The notes beneath the pieces were generated by a model. The model searched no databases, was not told where the DNA came from, and saw only the letters and a program-made list of their open reading frames with translations. Made by a program: the position numbers and the translations under genes. 64,000 nucleotides of DNA. Origin: Diplonema japonicum. Its lineage: Eukaryota > Euglenozoa > Diplonemea > Diplonemida > Diplonemidae. The stretch lies in assembly GCA_964019335.1 (NCBI GenBank), contig OZ025708.1, positions 317,501 to 381,500 on the forward strand, given 5' to 3'. Below, one piece after another: positions 18,093-26,507 of the stretch; within the stretch, counting starts at the first letter, position 1; each line of letters opens with the position of its first letter.

Positions 18093-19593
18093 ATTCTTTT
18101 AAGGTGTGCGTTTTTGCGCTCACCGGCCGCGCCGGAAAAAAAATTATCCCATTTCTTTTTTTCCGGTCGAGAGTAGCGACATGCCTCTGGGGACCGAAGT
18201 TCAAGATGCGCTCACCGTGTGCTGTAGCGAACATCTTGCTGCCGGGGCACACGACGGACCCGCTGGTGGTGACGCTTTATCGACTGTTGTGCACGGTGGT
18301 GAAGGTTGGTAGGTCGGATGCAGAGCTGTGGGACCGGATGGGAAGGTGTGCCGCCCTGTACCTGCAGAGCGACGTGGAGGCCCAGGGACCAGTGGGAACC
18401 CTAGTGAGACGATGGCTGCCGGCGATCGGGAAGAGCTGGAGTTTTGTGGAAGGGCTGCGTACCACGACCGAGCGGGAACGCAAACACGAGATCCGCCGAG
18501 TGGCACGGGCCATGACAGCAGCGGAACAAGCAGAAGGGAGGACCTCCTACAGCGGCATGCCGGAGGGGGCCGACCCGGTCACGAACGGGTGGTGGAGGGC
18601 GCTCGCGAACAACCCGATGGCGGCGTACAGGTTGAGGAGGCTGATTGCTGGGGCGGTGTTTGCGGTGTACCCTGCGGTGCGGGGAGTGGCGGAGGGGCCG
18701 GACAACCCGCTGCAGCACCTCTGTGACGTGTGTGGGGAGCGTTACGGCAGCTACACCGAGGTGCTGGAGCACGCCCTCTGGCGATGCGAACTCGGAGATG
18801 CGGTGCGGGGCAAGGCAGAGTATGCGAGACTCGACCCGGCGACCATGCCGAACGCGACGGCGCTCCACGGGATAGTGCCCAGGGGATGCCAAGACAAGCC
18901 GAGGGCCCTGTTGGTGCAAAGGTACCTGCTGGAGGTGGTCACACTGAGGGATACGGCGGTGGAAGCGAACCGCGCATTGCAGACGCAGACATACCCGTGG
19001 CGGGTGGTCGTGACGGGAAGGGCACACCCGACGCCGACGGTGGCCGAATTACGTGGGCTGGGAGCATCGGGGAAGGTGATGGACAGGCTGCTGGGGCCGG
19101 TGCTGAGGTGGCTGAGTGGCTTGCTGTGGGATGACGCCCCTGGACGGCACACGACGGTTACGACGCTGGAGCTTGCCCTCGACTTCGAGCGGGAGACGGA
19201 GCTGCCGCTAGACGACGGCGGGGAAGTGGGCAAGGTGGAGGACCTGGGCGTCAAGGCAAGGAGGCTGAGGTATGTGCTGAGACGTGTCCAGGACCTGTAC
19301 CACGCTGATGGCAGAAGGACGGCGTTCCCAGCAGCGCGAGTGGATCGCGTCAACTCCCTGCGCTGTATAGGAGGACCGACCACACACGGGTATGACAGGA
19401 GGCCAGTACTCCCGGAGCGAACCATGAGCAGCATCGAAGGCTTGCGTGACACGTACCTGTTGCAGACCCCGACAAGGCTGCCCCGCAGTTTTACCACCGC
19501 AGTAGGAACCCGCCTGAGCCCCCAGAACGGGGACAACGGGGACTAAGAACAGCGCGGCCGGTGAGCGCAAAAACGCATACCTTAAAAGAATAG
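18091..19593 (+). mobile_element. Inverted-repeat-bounded element (family B) carrying an RT-less retroelement ORF
   Basis: The left end 18091-18133 is the reverse complement of the right end 19551-19593 at 41 of 43 positions. A poly(A) of ~50 borders the left end and a T8 borders the right, which extends the palindrome. The unit is about 1.5 kb, clearly more GC-rich than its surroundings, and encloses one open frame whose stop lies 4 bp before the right repeat. The right end, without the left, also occurs at 44967-45047, and an internal piece at 50325-50448. No target-site duplication was identified because both borders are homopolymers. Confidence 0.8.
18206..19546 (+). CDS. C-terminal domain of a non-LTR retroelement polyprotein as a free-standing ORF
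   Basis: From the first in-frame ATG the product has 446 residues; the frame is open upstream into the left inverted repeat without an ATG. The sequence matches the region after the reverse-transcriptase thumb in algal/protist non-LTR elements: LLPGHTTDPLVVTLYRLL, VRRWLPAIGKSW, GADPVTNGWW, a Cys-x2-Cys-x12-His-x4-Cys finger (CDVCGERY..EHALWRC), then ~200 residues shared with family A (LELALDFE, RVDRVNSLRCIGG, RRPVLPERTMSSIEGL). The polymerase core with its catalytic Asp pair is absent. The intact, GC-rich frame suggests recent arrival or selection. It may be a domesticated or parasitic derivative; nucleic-acid binding through the finger is inferred. Confidence 0.75.
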   Translation: MRSPCAVANILLPGHTTDPLVVTLYRLLCTVVKVGRSDAELWDRMGRCAALYLQSDVEAQGPVGTLVRRWLPAIGKSWSFVEGLRTTTERERKHEIRRVARAMTAAEQAEGRTSYSGMPEGADPVTNGWWRALANNPMAAYRLRRLIAGAVFAVYPAVRGVAEGPDNPLQHLCDVCGERYGSYTEVLEHALWRCELGDAVRGKAEYARLDPATMPNATALHGIVPRGCQDKPRALLVQRYLLEVVTLRDTAVEANRALQTQTYPWRVVVTGRAHPTPTVAELRGLGASGKVMDRLLGPVLRWLSGLLWDDAPGRHTTVTTLELALDFERETELPLDDGGEVGKVEDLGVKARRLRYVLRRVQDLYHADGRRTAFPAARVDRVNSLRCIGGPTTHGYDRRPVLPERTMSSIEGLRDTYLLQTPTRLPRSFTTAVGTRLSPQNGDNGD

Positions 19594-19856
19594 TTTTTTT
19601 TCTTCCCATCGCTTCAGGGTGTCCCCCCCCCCCCCCCCCCCCCCATTAGATAACGTTTTGTTTTGTTTTTTTGTTTTTGCTGAAATGTCATCCGGAGTAA
19701 AGGGGGAAGGGGGGGGGGGGGGGGCGGGAGGAGAATTACACACGACTTGGGGATGAACAAGGGGTATAGAATAGAAGTTCACGCTACGGGTTCCTGAGTG
19801 GAATTGTCCTTTACCCTTCTCCACAGAACGGATGACATGCCCAAAGGACGACAGCA
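19594..19856. other. Spacer with C-run and G-run before cyclase copy 4
   Basis: It contains a C-run (19623-19644) and a G-run (about 19708-19723). The last 20 bases resemble the leader of copy 1. Confidence 0.6.
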
Positions 19857-21016
19857 ATGCCAAGCATCAAGGTGCTGAACATTTCGCTTGTGCTCTTGTG
19901 CATCTTGGTGACCGCCTTTATCTGCACGTTCCTCGCGATCAGCAGCGGTGACACGGCTTTGGACGACACGAAGCTGTCGCGCGACACATCTGTGTCCTCG
20001 CTTCGCTGTCGGGGAGGAGAGTGTGCAGAACGGTGTCATTAATTATGTGAATCAGTTTCTGCGACCGAAGAACACTCTCCTTCGTGGCTGATGAAGGAAC
20101 TCGAGGCGAAACCGTGGGACACCGTGAAGCACTTGGACTGGCACAACCTGGCGAGGTAGTACTGGGCCTTCAGGAACCAGCAGGCGAGTGGCGCGAACGG
20201 CCTAGGCCTAATACTGAGGAATAAAATGGAGGTGACATTCACAGAGTTAAGCGGAACCGCGTCTCGTGGCCTGATGAGAACCATCAAATCAAAGGTTTTT
20301 ACAACTACGGCTCGGACCACCCTCTGGGTTGGGGTGCAGTGTCGTTCGCAGCAGATGCGGACCCCGCTACAGGCGAACCACTGCTGGTCACCAAAAAAAA
20401 ACCCACTCACCGATGTGAATACGAACATTAGCTCGTGCAGGCTGTCTTCTTTGGCCACCAATGGGTCTGTCCCTGACGAGCCGTGTAGCTCTCCTGTCAA
20501 TAACTTTCCCTTTGCTAATCTCACGCTACCATGGTGGGAAGTCCCTCCCTATGGATTTAGATATTCTTGCTATCATTCTCATTGGTCCCATCTTTCATGG
20601 TGAAGTCTTCTCTGGACATTTGATGATCGGCATCGACTTGAAACACATGCAAGTCTTCCTTCAGAAGCTGAAGATAGGGGGTCCTGTGGAGGGGCACCCT
20701 TCGAGGATGTCTACATCACCATAAGCACTCCCCGAAGGTGCTCCTCCTCCACGAGGCGATGGAAGAGAAGGAGGTTCGGGTGGAGAGGTGGATGTACCAA
20801 CTGGAGGAAGGGAACATACATGACAAGAATGTGATTTGTAACACAAGCTTCACGTTGTTCATGAAAGGGAAAGTTGAAGAGGCAATCAAGGCCCTTGATG
20901 GCTATACTGACACAAACTCCGAGGTGGTGAAGTCGTACAAGGAGAAGCTGAACGCAGCACTTACGTGTGCGGAGCTTTGCAGGCCTTATGGCGAGTTGGA
21001 GCGACGTGTAGGCTAG
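19857..21016 (+). pseudogene. Receptor-cyclase copy 4, decayed and internally deleted
   Basis: The 5' end is nearly identical to other copies for ~150 bp, but a ~35-bp deletion after about 20033 and other indels break the frame. A TAG replaces a Tyr codon near 20158. An A-run has grown inside former coding sequence (20394-20402). At about 20723 the sequence jumps from the sensor region straight to the last ~300 bp, removing TM2, the HAMP region and the cyclase domain (~1.3 kb). The 3' part, including GNIHDKNVI, is closest to copy 3. The final in-frame stop is at 21014-21016. It is clearly non-functional. Confidence 0.9.
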
Positions 21017-21379
21017 CATATCTACAGGCCTTATGGCGAAATGCAGCTACTTGTAGGCTAGCATATTGGCAACACAAGCTTTCTACGGTCACGGCTTCTT
21101 TTGTTTTTAAATTCTCATATTATATTCTTCTTTTTTTTTATACCGGATTTGTATTTATATTGTTCAGTTTTAATAATGGTCTGGGGATTTAGTGTACTGT
21201 ATAAATTATGTACCTTTTTCGGATTTTGGACCCAACTTGGGACTTTTTACAGAACAATACAAAAAACTATTTTTATTATTTTTGGCCTGACCCCCCCCCC
21301 CCCCCCCCCCCCAGGACAGGCCCCACTAAAATCAAAGCCACGTTTGTGGTGTAGAAGATCTACTTTTTGGTTTCCATTT

Positions 21380-22234
21380 TCAAAACAAGGTACGCGGACG
21401 CCCTGAAGGCCCAGATAAAGAAAGAGCGGAAAAGACACAGAAGAGAAGCCCTTCTTACTGCTGTTGGTCCGGCTTCTGTTCCCGTTAGTCCTGTTGCCGC
21501 GCCTGGAGCTTCTGTTGCCGGTCCCGTTGCTTCTGTTGCCAACCCCGTGGCCTCCCCTGCTGCCCCGACACCTTCACAGATTGCAAAATCAGCAATGCTT
21601 CAAAGATTATGCGTCCTTTTGTTCTTGCCTGGGGTGTCGAGGCTTACCGCAAGCTAACAATCCGGGCAGGGTTCGCTTACCTTTTTAACGATTTCCCACC
21701 CGGGTCTGCATCCGTGACCCCGCCCACTGAGGACGTTCCTGCGCCCTCGCCTGGCCCTCCGCCCCCGCCCTTCCGAGGTCGAACTGGTTCGAGAAGCTGG
21801 GTGCAGATGCAGGAGTTGACCCGATGGAGATTGATCCATTGGAGCCACTGGGACTGTCAGTCGACACGGAACCAGCACCCGAAGACCCGGACATTGAGAT
21901 CACTGAGATGTTCAGCAGGCTGGGCACCTCGACATAGAGGCCATTTCTGATGCGCCTTCTTCTGACGAAGAAGCAGAAGAAGAAGAAATGCCTGACCAAG
22001 AAGCCTCAGCCCCAAGCCAAGCAGCGGCACCAAGCCAAGTGACCCCAAGCCAGCGAACGAACAACGTGACGAGGGTGCCCTGCCTCAACTGCAGCGCAAC
22101 CCTCAAGCAGGTTAGAAAGGAGACCAGTGTGGGAGTGCACGGAATGCTCTGGTGAGCATGACATGAGCACCCGCGGGAGGGTCTGCCCGTCCTGCGACTA
22201 TGTGGTGTGCTTTACGTGCAGGACTGGGCAATAG
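21380..22234 (+). pseudogene. Frameshifted ORF ending in a zinc-ribbon, inside element C
   Basis: Consecutive frames give a basic start (KAQIKKERKRHRREALL), an Ala/Pro/Val-rich stretch, a Pro-rich linker, an acidic region (EIDPLEPLG, SDEEAEEEEMPDQE) and a terminal Cys cluster: CLNC, CTEC, CPSC and CFTC with a His (GEHDMSTR), as in a treble-clef or zinc ribbon. At least three frameshifts separate these parts, so either the gene is dead or the reads contain errors. The product was not recognised. Position inside inverted repeats suggests it belongs to the element. Confidence 0.5.
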
Positions 22235-22251
22235 TGAACTAGAATTGCGGT

Positions 22252-22284
22252 AATACCACCCCCCCTCCCCGGCTGGGGGGTATT
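22252..22284 (+). terminator. GC-rich hairpin 3' of the zinc-ribbon ORF
   Basis: AATACC plus a C6 arm pairs with a G6 arm plus GGTATT around a short loop, followed by a T-rich stretch. It sits 18 bp after the stop codon. It may act in 3'-end formation or be part of the element's structure. Confidence 0.4.
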
Positions 22285-22461
22285 TTGTTTTTGTCTTGGG
22301 ATTTTTTATTTTTAGGGATATTTTCTGGGATTTTTTTTATTTTTGTAATTTTTATGTTCTGTTTTAATGGTGTTCTGTAAATATTATGTACCTTTTTCGA
22401 ATTTTTTGCCCAATTTGGGACTTTTCACATAACAATATAAGTACAAATCCGGTAGAAAAAG

Positions 22462-22987
22462 GTATCGAAAAATGAAGTTATTTTTGTACCGTGGTTTTCG
22501 GGCATTAAATAGAATGCAAACTCATAAAGCTAGATTCGGTCTGGTTAATTTTTCAAAAGAGTACTATTTGTGTCTTACGTGGTCCCAAGGGAGAAAAGAA
22601 TGAAACTTCCAATGGTTGCATAGGTTTCGACAACAGCATCGGTGAGAGTAGAGGCAGCAATGTGGCTGTAGGTAGAACATCCATGGGTTGCCTGCAGTAC
22701 ACCCAAATATCAATGTAGGTTTGCCCTCACATGTTTACTGGAGCCCGGGTTCGACCTCCGAAGAAATCTGGTTTTTTGCCGCATATATCGTCGAATCAAA
22801 TAAAGCTTCGTAAAAAATCTTTTCTACTATGGTGGGTAGCAGGGAACGACCCCCAAAAGGGGAACATCATTAGGTACCCGGCTTGCACGAACAATCAGCC
22901 GGCTCTTTTTGTATTGGGACTCTTAACAATCTACCCTTTCTTTTTAAACAAAGTAACCCCCCCCCCCCCCCCCCCTCCCCCAGGTCA
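22462..22987. other. Spacer between elements C and D
   Basis: Mixed sequence with no ORF supported; it ends in a C-run (22958-22980). Confidence 0.5.
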
Positions 22988-23467
22988 ATGTTGGCAAGAA
23001 ACGGGGAAACGTTTCCGTATCCGTTTCCTTTTAATTTTTCAGCTACTTAGGCATTTAACGCAGATTTTCAAAATCGTTCCGTTCTATTTTTTTTTTATTT
23101 TATTGGGTTTCGCCAGGAGGCCCATCTTCGCCACCCACTCCACGCACGACAAGCTGATGGAACTGAAAGCCGCCTACAAACGAGACCGCATACGACTCCG
23201 CAAGACGCTCAGGGCCTCGATTGGAAAGCAATGCTCCAGAAGGGGAGTATAAATTGATAGCCCCCCCCAACCCACCCAAGGGCGGCCCTCCATGAGGGGG
23301 TTTGTCCTGCACAGAAGCAGTTGGGCGTTTAATTTCCTTTCAGAGGAAACGCGTTCCCTTCTTAGGGAAAAGGTCCCCAAAATAAGGAAACGTTTCCGTT
23401 TCCCGTACCCGTTTCCTTTATTTTCAAAAAAAGAAAAAGCTTTGGAAACGGGTTTCCTTGCCAACAT
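22988..23467. mobile_element. 480-bp inverted-repeat element D (hAT/MITE-like)
   Basis: It begins ATGTTGGCAAG and ends with the exact inverse CTTGCCAACAT. Both ends carry several subterminal GGAAACG/CGTTTCC motifs (23006-23029, 23388-23417, 23443-23456). Subterminal motif clusters and short termini are typical of non-autonomous hAT-type elements. A family A retroelement 3' fragment (23105-23311) sits inside it. No 8-bp target duplication was seen. Confidence 0.55.
23105..23311 (+). mobile_element. Family A retroelement 3' end, nested in element D
   Basis: Matches 8511-8741 with small indels that break the frame (RRPIFATHSTHDKLMELKAA is readable), including the 3' tail GGGCGGCCCTCCATGAGGGG. 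The C-run after the stop is only ~8 here against ~22 in the 8.7-kb copy. Confidence 0.8.
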
Positions 23468-23537
23468 AGCCCCAGTTAGGCCATGGATGGTTGAATAACA
23501 AATATTTCCATTCTCACTTCACAAATCGAATCGGAAA

Positions 23538-26030
23538 ATGCCGAGCATCAAGGTGCTGAACATTTCGCTTGTGCTCTTGTGCATCTTGGTGACCGCCTTC
23601 ATCTGCACGTTCCTCGCGATCAGCAGCGGTGACACGGCTTTGGACGACACGAAGCTGTCGCGCGACACATCTGTGTCCTCATGCTTCGCTGTCGGGGAGG
23701 AGAGTGTGCAGAACAGGACAGTGGAATACCTCGACCTGCTCATGGGTGGTGTCACTGATTATGTGAATCAGTTTCTGCAACCGAAGAACCTTCTCGCTCG
23801 TGGTTTGGTGAAGGAACTCGAGGCAAAACCTTTTGACACAATAAAACACTGGGATTGGCACAACCTGGCGAGGTACTACTGGGCCTTCAGGAACCAGCAG
23901 GCGGCTGGCGTGAATGCTGTGAGGATCAACCTGAAAAATGAATTAGCAGTGGGATTCGTAGAGATAGGCATAACTACGTCTCGTGGCCCTGATGAGTTCC
24001 ATCATGTAAGGGGTCTCTACAACTACGGCTCAGACCACCCTCTGGGTTGGGGTGGGCCAGGGATGTCATTCGAAGCAGATTCGGAGCTCGGTACAGGTCA
24101 GCCACTACTAATCACCAACCCACTCACCGATGTGAATAGAAACCTTAAATCGTGCAGGAAGTCTGCTGTAGCCACCAATGGGTCGCTCCCTGACGAGCCG
24201 TGTATCGCAGCATTTTCCAGCACCCTCCCAGACCTCAAGGCATCAGTGTGGAAAGCTCCCTACGCTGTTCGGGAGGGCCTCCTTGCAGTCAGTCTCGAAG
24301 CTCCCCTCTTTCATGATGGTGCCATCTCTGGGTTGATAATTTTCGGCATCGACTTGAAGCACATCAAAGTCTTCCTTCAGCAGCTGAAGATAGGGGGCCC
24401 TGTGGAGGGGCACCCTTCGAGGAGCCGTGTCTACATCACCATCAGAACCAACAGAGTAGACCCCTTTGCAGCTGGGAATATCGTGGGCGCATCGCACGGC
24501 TCTGTTGTCATGGTGCTGAACAAGACAACGAACCAACTCGGTCCCATCACCCCCATCAACAGCTCGGACCCCATCATCAGGGAGGTCGCCACAGACGTGG
24601 AGGCAAACAGTTTGGACCTTGACGAGAAGGCTGTGACCGGGAGCACAACAAACATGAACATCACTACCTCCTACGCACCGGGCGGTGAGGTCTTCTACTA
24701 CAAGGTTGGAAGGGTGGTGGACGAGAACGGGGCCGACTGGTACGTGCACGTCGTGATGGACAGGGCGTACATCCTGGGGGAGATCGACAGGAAGACGACG
24801 GAGACTCGCGACACGATCAGCGCTGCGGAGAAGAAGGTGGAGGACGACCTGGACAAGGCTCGCACATTGCTCTACGTGCTCGTCATCGTCGTGGCTGTTG
24901 TCCTCATCGTTGTGTCTGTTGTCTTCGTCCTCAAGATCATCGAACCCCTCGTTGTGCTGGAGAGGGAGATGGCGATGGTGGCAGTCATGAAGCTTGAGGG
25001 GGTGGACACTGGGAGGTCTCTCAGCATCTTGCACGAGGTCCGCCTCATGCAGGTTAGCTTCTTGCAGATGATGACAAATTTTACGGAGTACAGGAACTAC
25101 ATGCCGGCCTCTGTTCTTCAGGATGAGAGCGAAGATGAGAACGGGGATTATGAAACCACTGACACCCGGAGCAGCAATAGCAAAGCGGCGCGGTCAAGAA
25201 GAAGAAGCAGTTCGGCAGGATCGTATGTCGCCAACTGGCACACCACACCCGGGGCGATGGAGGCGAAGCAGAAGCAGGTTACGCTGATGGCATGCAACAT
25301 GCTTGGGTTCCTGGACAACAAGGCGAAGGTGCTGGAAACCATTTCTGACTACCTTGCGGCTGGGCTTGTTCTTGTGAAGGGGACGAAGGGGATCCCCGAC
25401 GGGTTCAGTGGGGACAGGCTGTACGTGTCGTGGAACGGTGTGCGGCCTTGCTCCTCTCACAAGACGGCGGCCTACAAGTGTGCAAGGGGGTTCACAATGG
25501 AAAAGTCTCTTGGGAAGAAGTTCTCTATCGGGATCGTGTCTGGGGATGTGAAGTGCGGGAACATGGGATGCGACGGGATGAAGAAGTTCTCGTTCGTCGG
25601 GTCACTGGCGTCGTGGGTCCACATCGTGGAGCGGGTGGGAAGGGTGAGGGGCTCCAACATCACGATAGACAGTGTGGTGCACGAGGAGGTAACGTGCACG
25701 GCCTTCACGAGGATCCTGCAGCATGTTGTGTACGCGAAGCACTCCTCGAGGGTGCTCCTCCTCCACGAGGCGATGGAAGAGAAGGAGGTTCGGGTGGAGA
25801 GGTGGATGTACCAGCTGGAGGAAGGGAATATACATGACAAGAATGTGATTTATAACACAAGCTTCACGTTGTTCATGAAAGGGAAAGTTGAAGAGGCAAT
25901 CAAGGCCCTTGATGGCTATACTGACACAAACTCCGAGGTGGTGAAGTCGTACAAGGAGAAGCTGAACGCAGCACTTACGTGTGCGGAGCTTTGCAGGCCT
26001 TATGGCGAGTTGGAGCGACTTGTAGGCTAG
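23538..26030 (+). CDS. Receptor-type class III cyclase-homology protein, copy 3 (intact, mosaic)
   Basis: The protein has 830 residues and the same architecture as the copy at 10571: TM1, Cache-like sensor, TM2, HAMP-like helix, linker, cyclase homology domain, helical tail. It is nearly identical to that copy in long blocks but strongly different in three: about 24007-24345 (sensor domain), about 25013-25260 (HAMP end and linker) and about 25680-25865 (tail). The same catalytic positions are replaced. The block pattern suggests gene conversion between paralogs with the sensor varied. The tail matches copy 4. Confidence 0.85.
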   Translation: MPSIKVLNISLVLLCILVTAFICTFLAISSGDTALDDTKLSRDTSVSSCFAVGEESVQNRTVEYLDLLMGGVTDYVNQFLQPKNLLARGLVKELEAKPFDTIKHWDWHNLARYYWAFRNQQAAGVNAVRINLKNELAVGFVEIGITTSRGPDEFHHVRGLYNYGSDHPLGWGGPGMSFEADSELGTGQPLLITNPLTDVNRNLKSCRKSAVATNGSLPDEPCIAAFSSTLPDLKASVWKAPYAVREGLLAVSLEAPLFHDGAISGLIIFGIDLKHIKVFLQQLKIGGPVEGHPSRSRVYITIRTNRVDPFAAGNIVGASHGSVVMVLNKTTNQLGPITPINSSDPIIREVATDVEANSLDLDEKAVTGSTTNMNITTSYAPGGEVFYYKVGRVVDENGADWYVHVVMDRAYILGEIDRKTTETRDTISAAEKKVEDDLDKARTLLYVLVIVVAVVLIVVSVVFVLKIIEPLVVLEREMAMVAVMKLEGVDTGRSLSILHEVRLMQVSFLQMMTNFTEYRNYMPASVLQDESEDENGDYETTDTRSSNSKAARSRRRSSSAGSYVANWHTTPGAMEAKQKQVTLMACNMLGFLDNKAKVLETISDYLAAGLVLVKGTKGIPDGFSGDRLYVSWNGVRPCSSHKTAAYKCARGFTMEKSLGKKFSIGIVSGDVKCGNMGCDGMKKFSFVGSLASWVHIVERVGRVRGSNITIDSVVHEEVTCTAFTRILQHVVYAKHSSRVLLLHEAMEEKEVRVERWMYQLEEGNIHDKNVIYNTSFTLFMKGKVEEAIKALDGYTDTNSEVVKSYKEKLNAALTCAELCRPYGELERLVG

Positions 26031-26411
26031 CATGTATTTGCACTTAGTCACTCGCCCTTTCATCTCGTTATTCCTATTCTGTTTCTACATTTTTATTGTT
26101 TGGTTAGTTGTGGTAGCGCATATTATTATCCTGCGTTGGTTTATTTTCGAAGCGAAAGTAACCATTAAAGGACGGGGGGTTTGGGCAAGGCACTCGTTTG
26201 TTTTCTAAAGTTAAAACATCCTCGAGCATGCATCAATAGACGACCAGGAGGTTAGCCGCTCCTAAAAGTCACAGTAAGAGATTTCAACAGACACCATAGA
26301 GATGAACAGGGCCTCTGTTCTTCAGGATGAGAGCGAGGTTGATGAAACCACCTGAACACCAACCATCTGATTTATACGTGCGCAAGCAAACTTCTTTTTA
26401 TATATATCAAG
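26031..26411. other. Spacer after cyclase copy 3
   Basis: Mostly unique sequence. A short echo of the cyclase linker (CCTCTGTTCTTCAGGATGAGAGCGAGG) lies at about 26311-26337, a relic of another copy. No gene was seen. Confidence 0.55.
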
Positions 26412-26461
26412 AGATAGACTCCCACCCCCCCCAAAGGGTGGTCCTCAAGTGGGATTTGCCC
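26412..26461 (+). mobile_element. Relic of family A retroelement 3' tail
   Basis: The order C-run, AAAGGGTGGTCCTC, GTGGGATTTGCCC parallels the conserved tail of the three other family A copies with scattered changes. It is about 50 bp long, with no coding part left. Confidence 0.45.
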
Positions 26462-26507
26462 TTAAGCATCGCCTTTTATAGTATCCAAGGGAGGGTAAGA
26501 GAGGAAA

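Larger units (their letters stand above)
21131..22461. mobile_element. Inverted-repeat element C with subterminal direct repeats and a zinc-ribbon ORF
   Basis: Positions 21141-21164 and 22431-22454 are inverted copies matching at 23 of 24 bases (core TACCGGATTTGTA); T- and A-runs extend the pairing outward. Just inside lie direct repeats of ~90 bp (21165-21250 and about 22355-22430) sharing TATGTACCTTTTTCG and TTGGGACTTTT. Between them is a degenerate coding region and a hairpin. The combination does not match a transposon class I can name. A DNA transposon or a foldback-type element is possible. Confidence 0.65.

Noticed and set aside
21163-22440. LTR retrotransposon, from direct repeats of ~90 bp
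   Set aside because: The outermost sequences are inverted, not direct, and there is no primer-binding site, polypurine tract or gag/pol homology.
22690-22765. tRNA suggested by CCCGGGTTCGACCTCC
   Set aside because: It resembles a T-arm, but there is no acceptor stem, D-arm or anticodon arm at the right distance.
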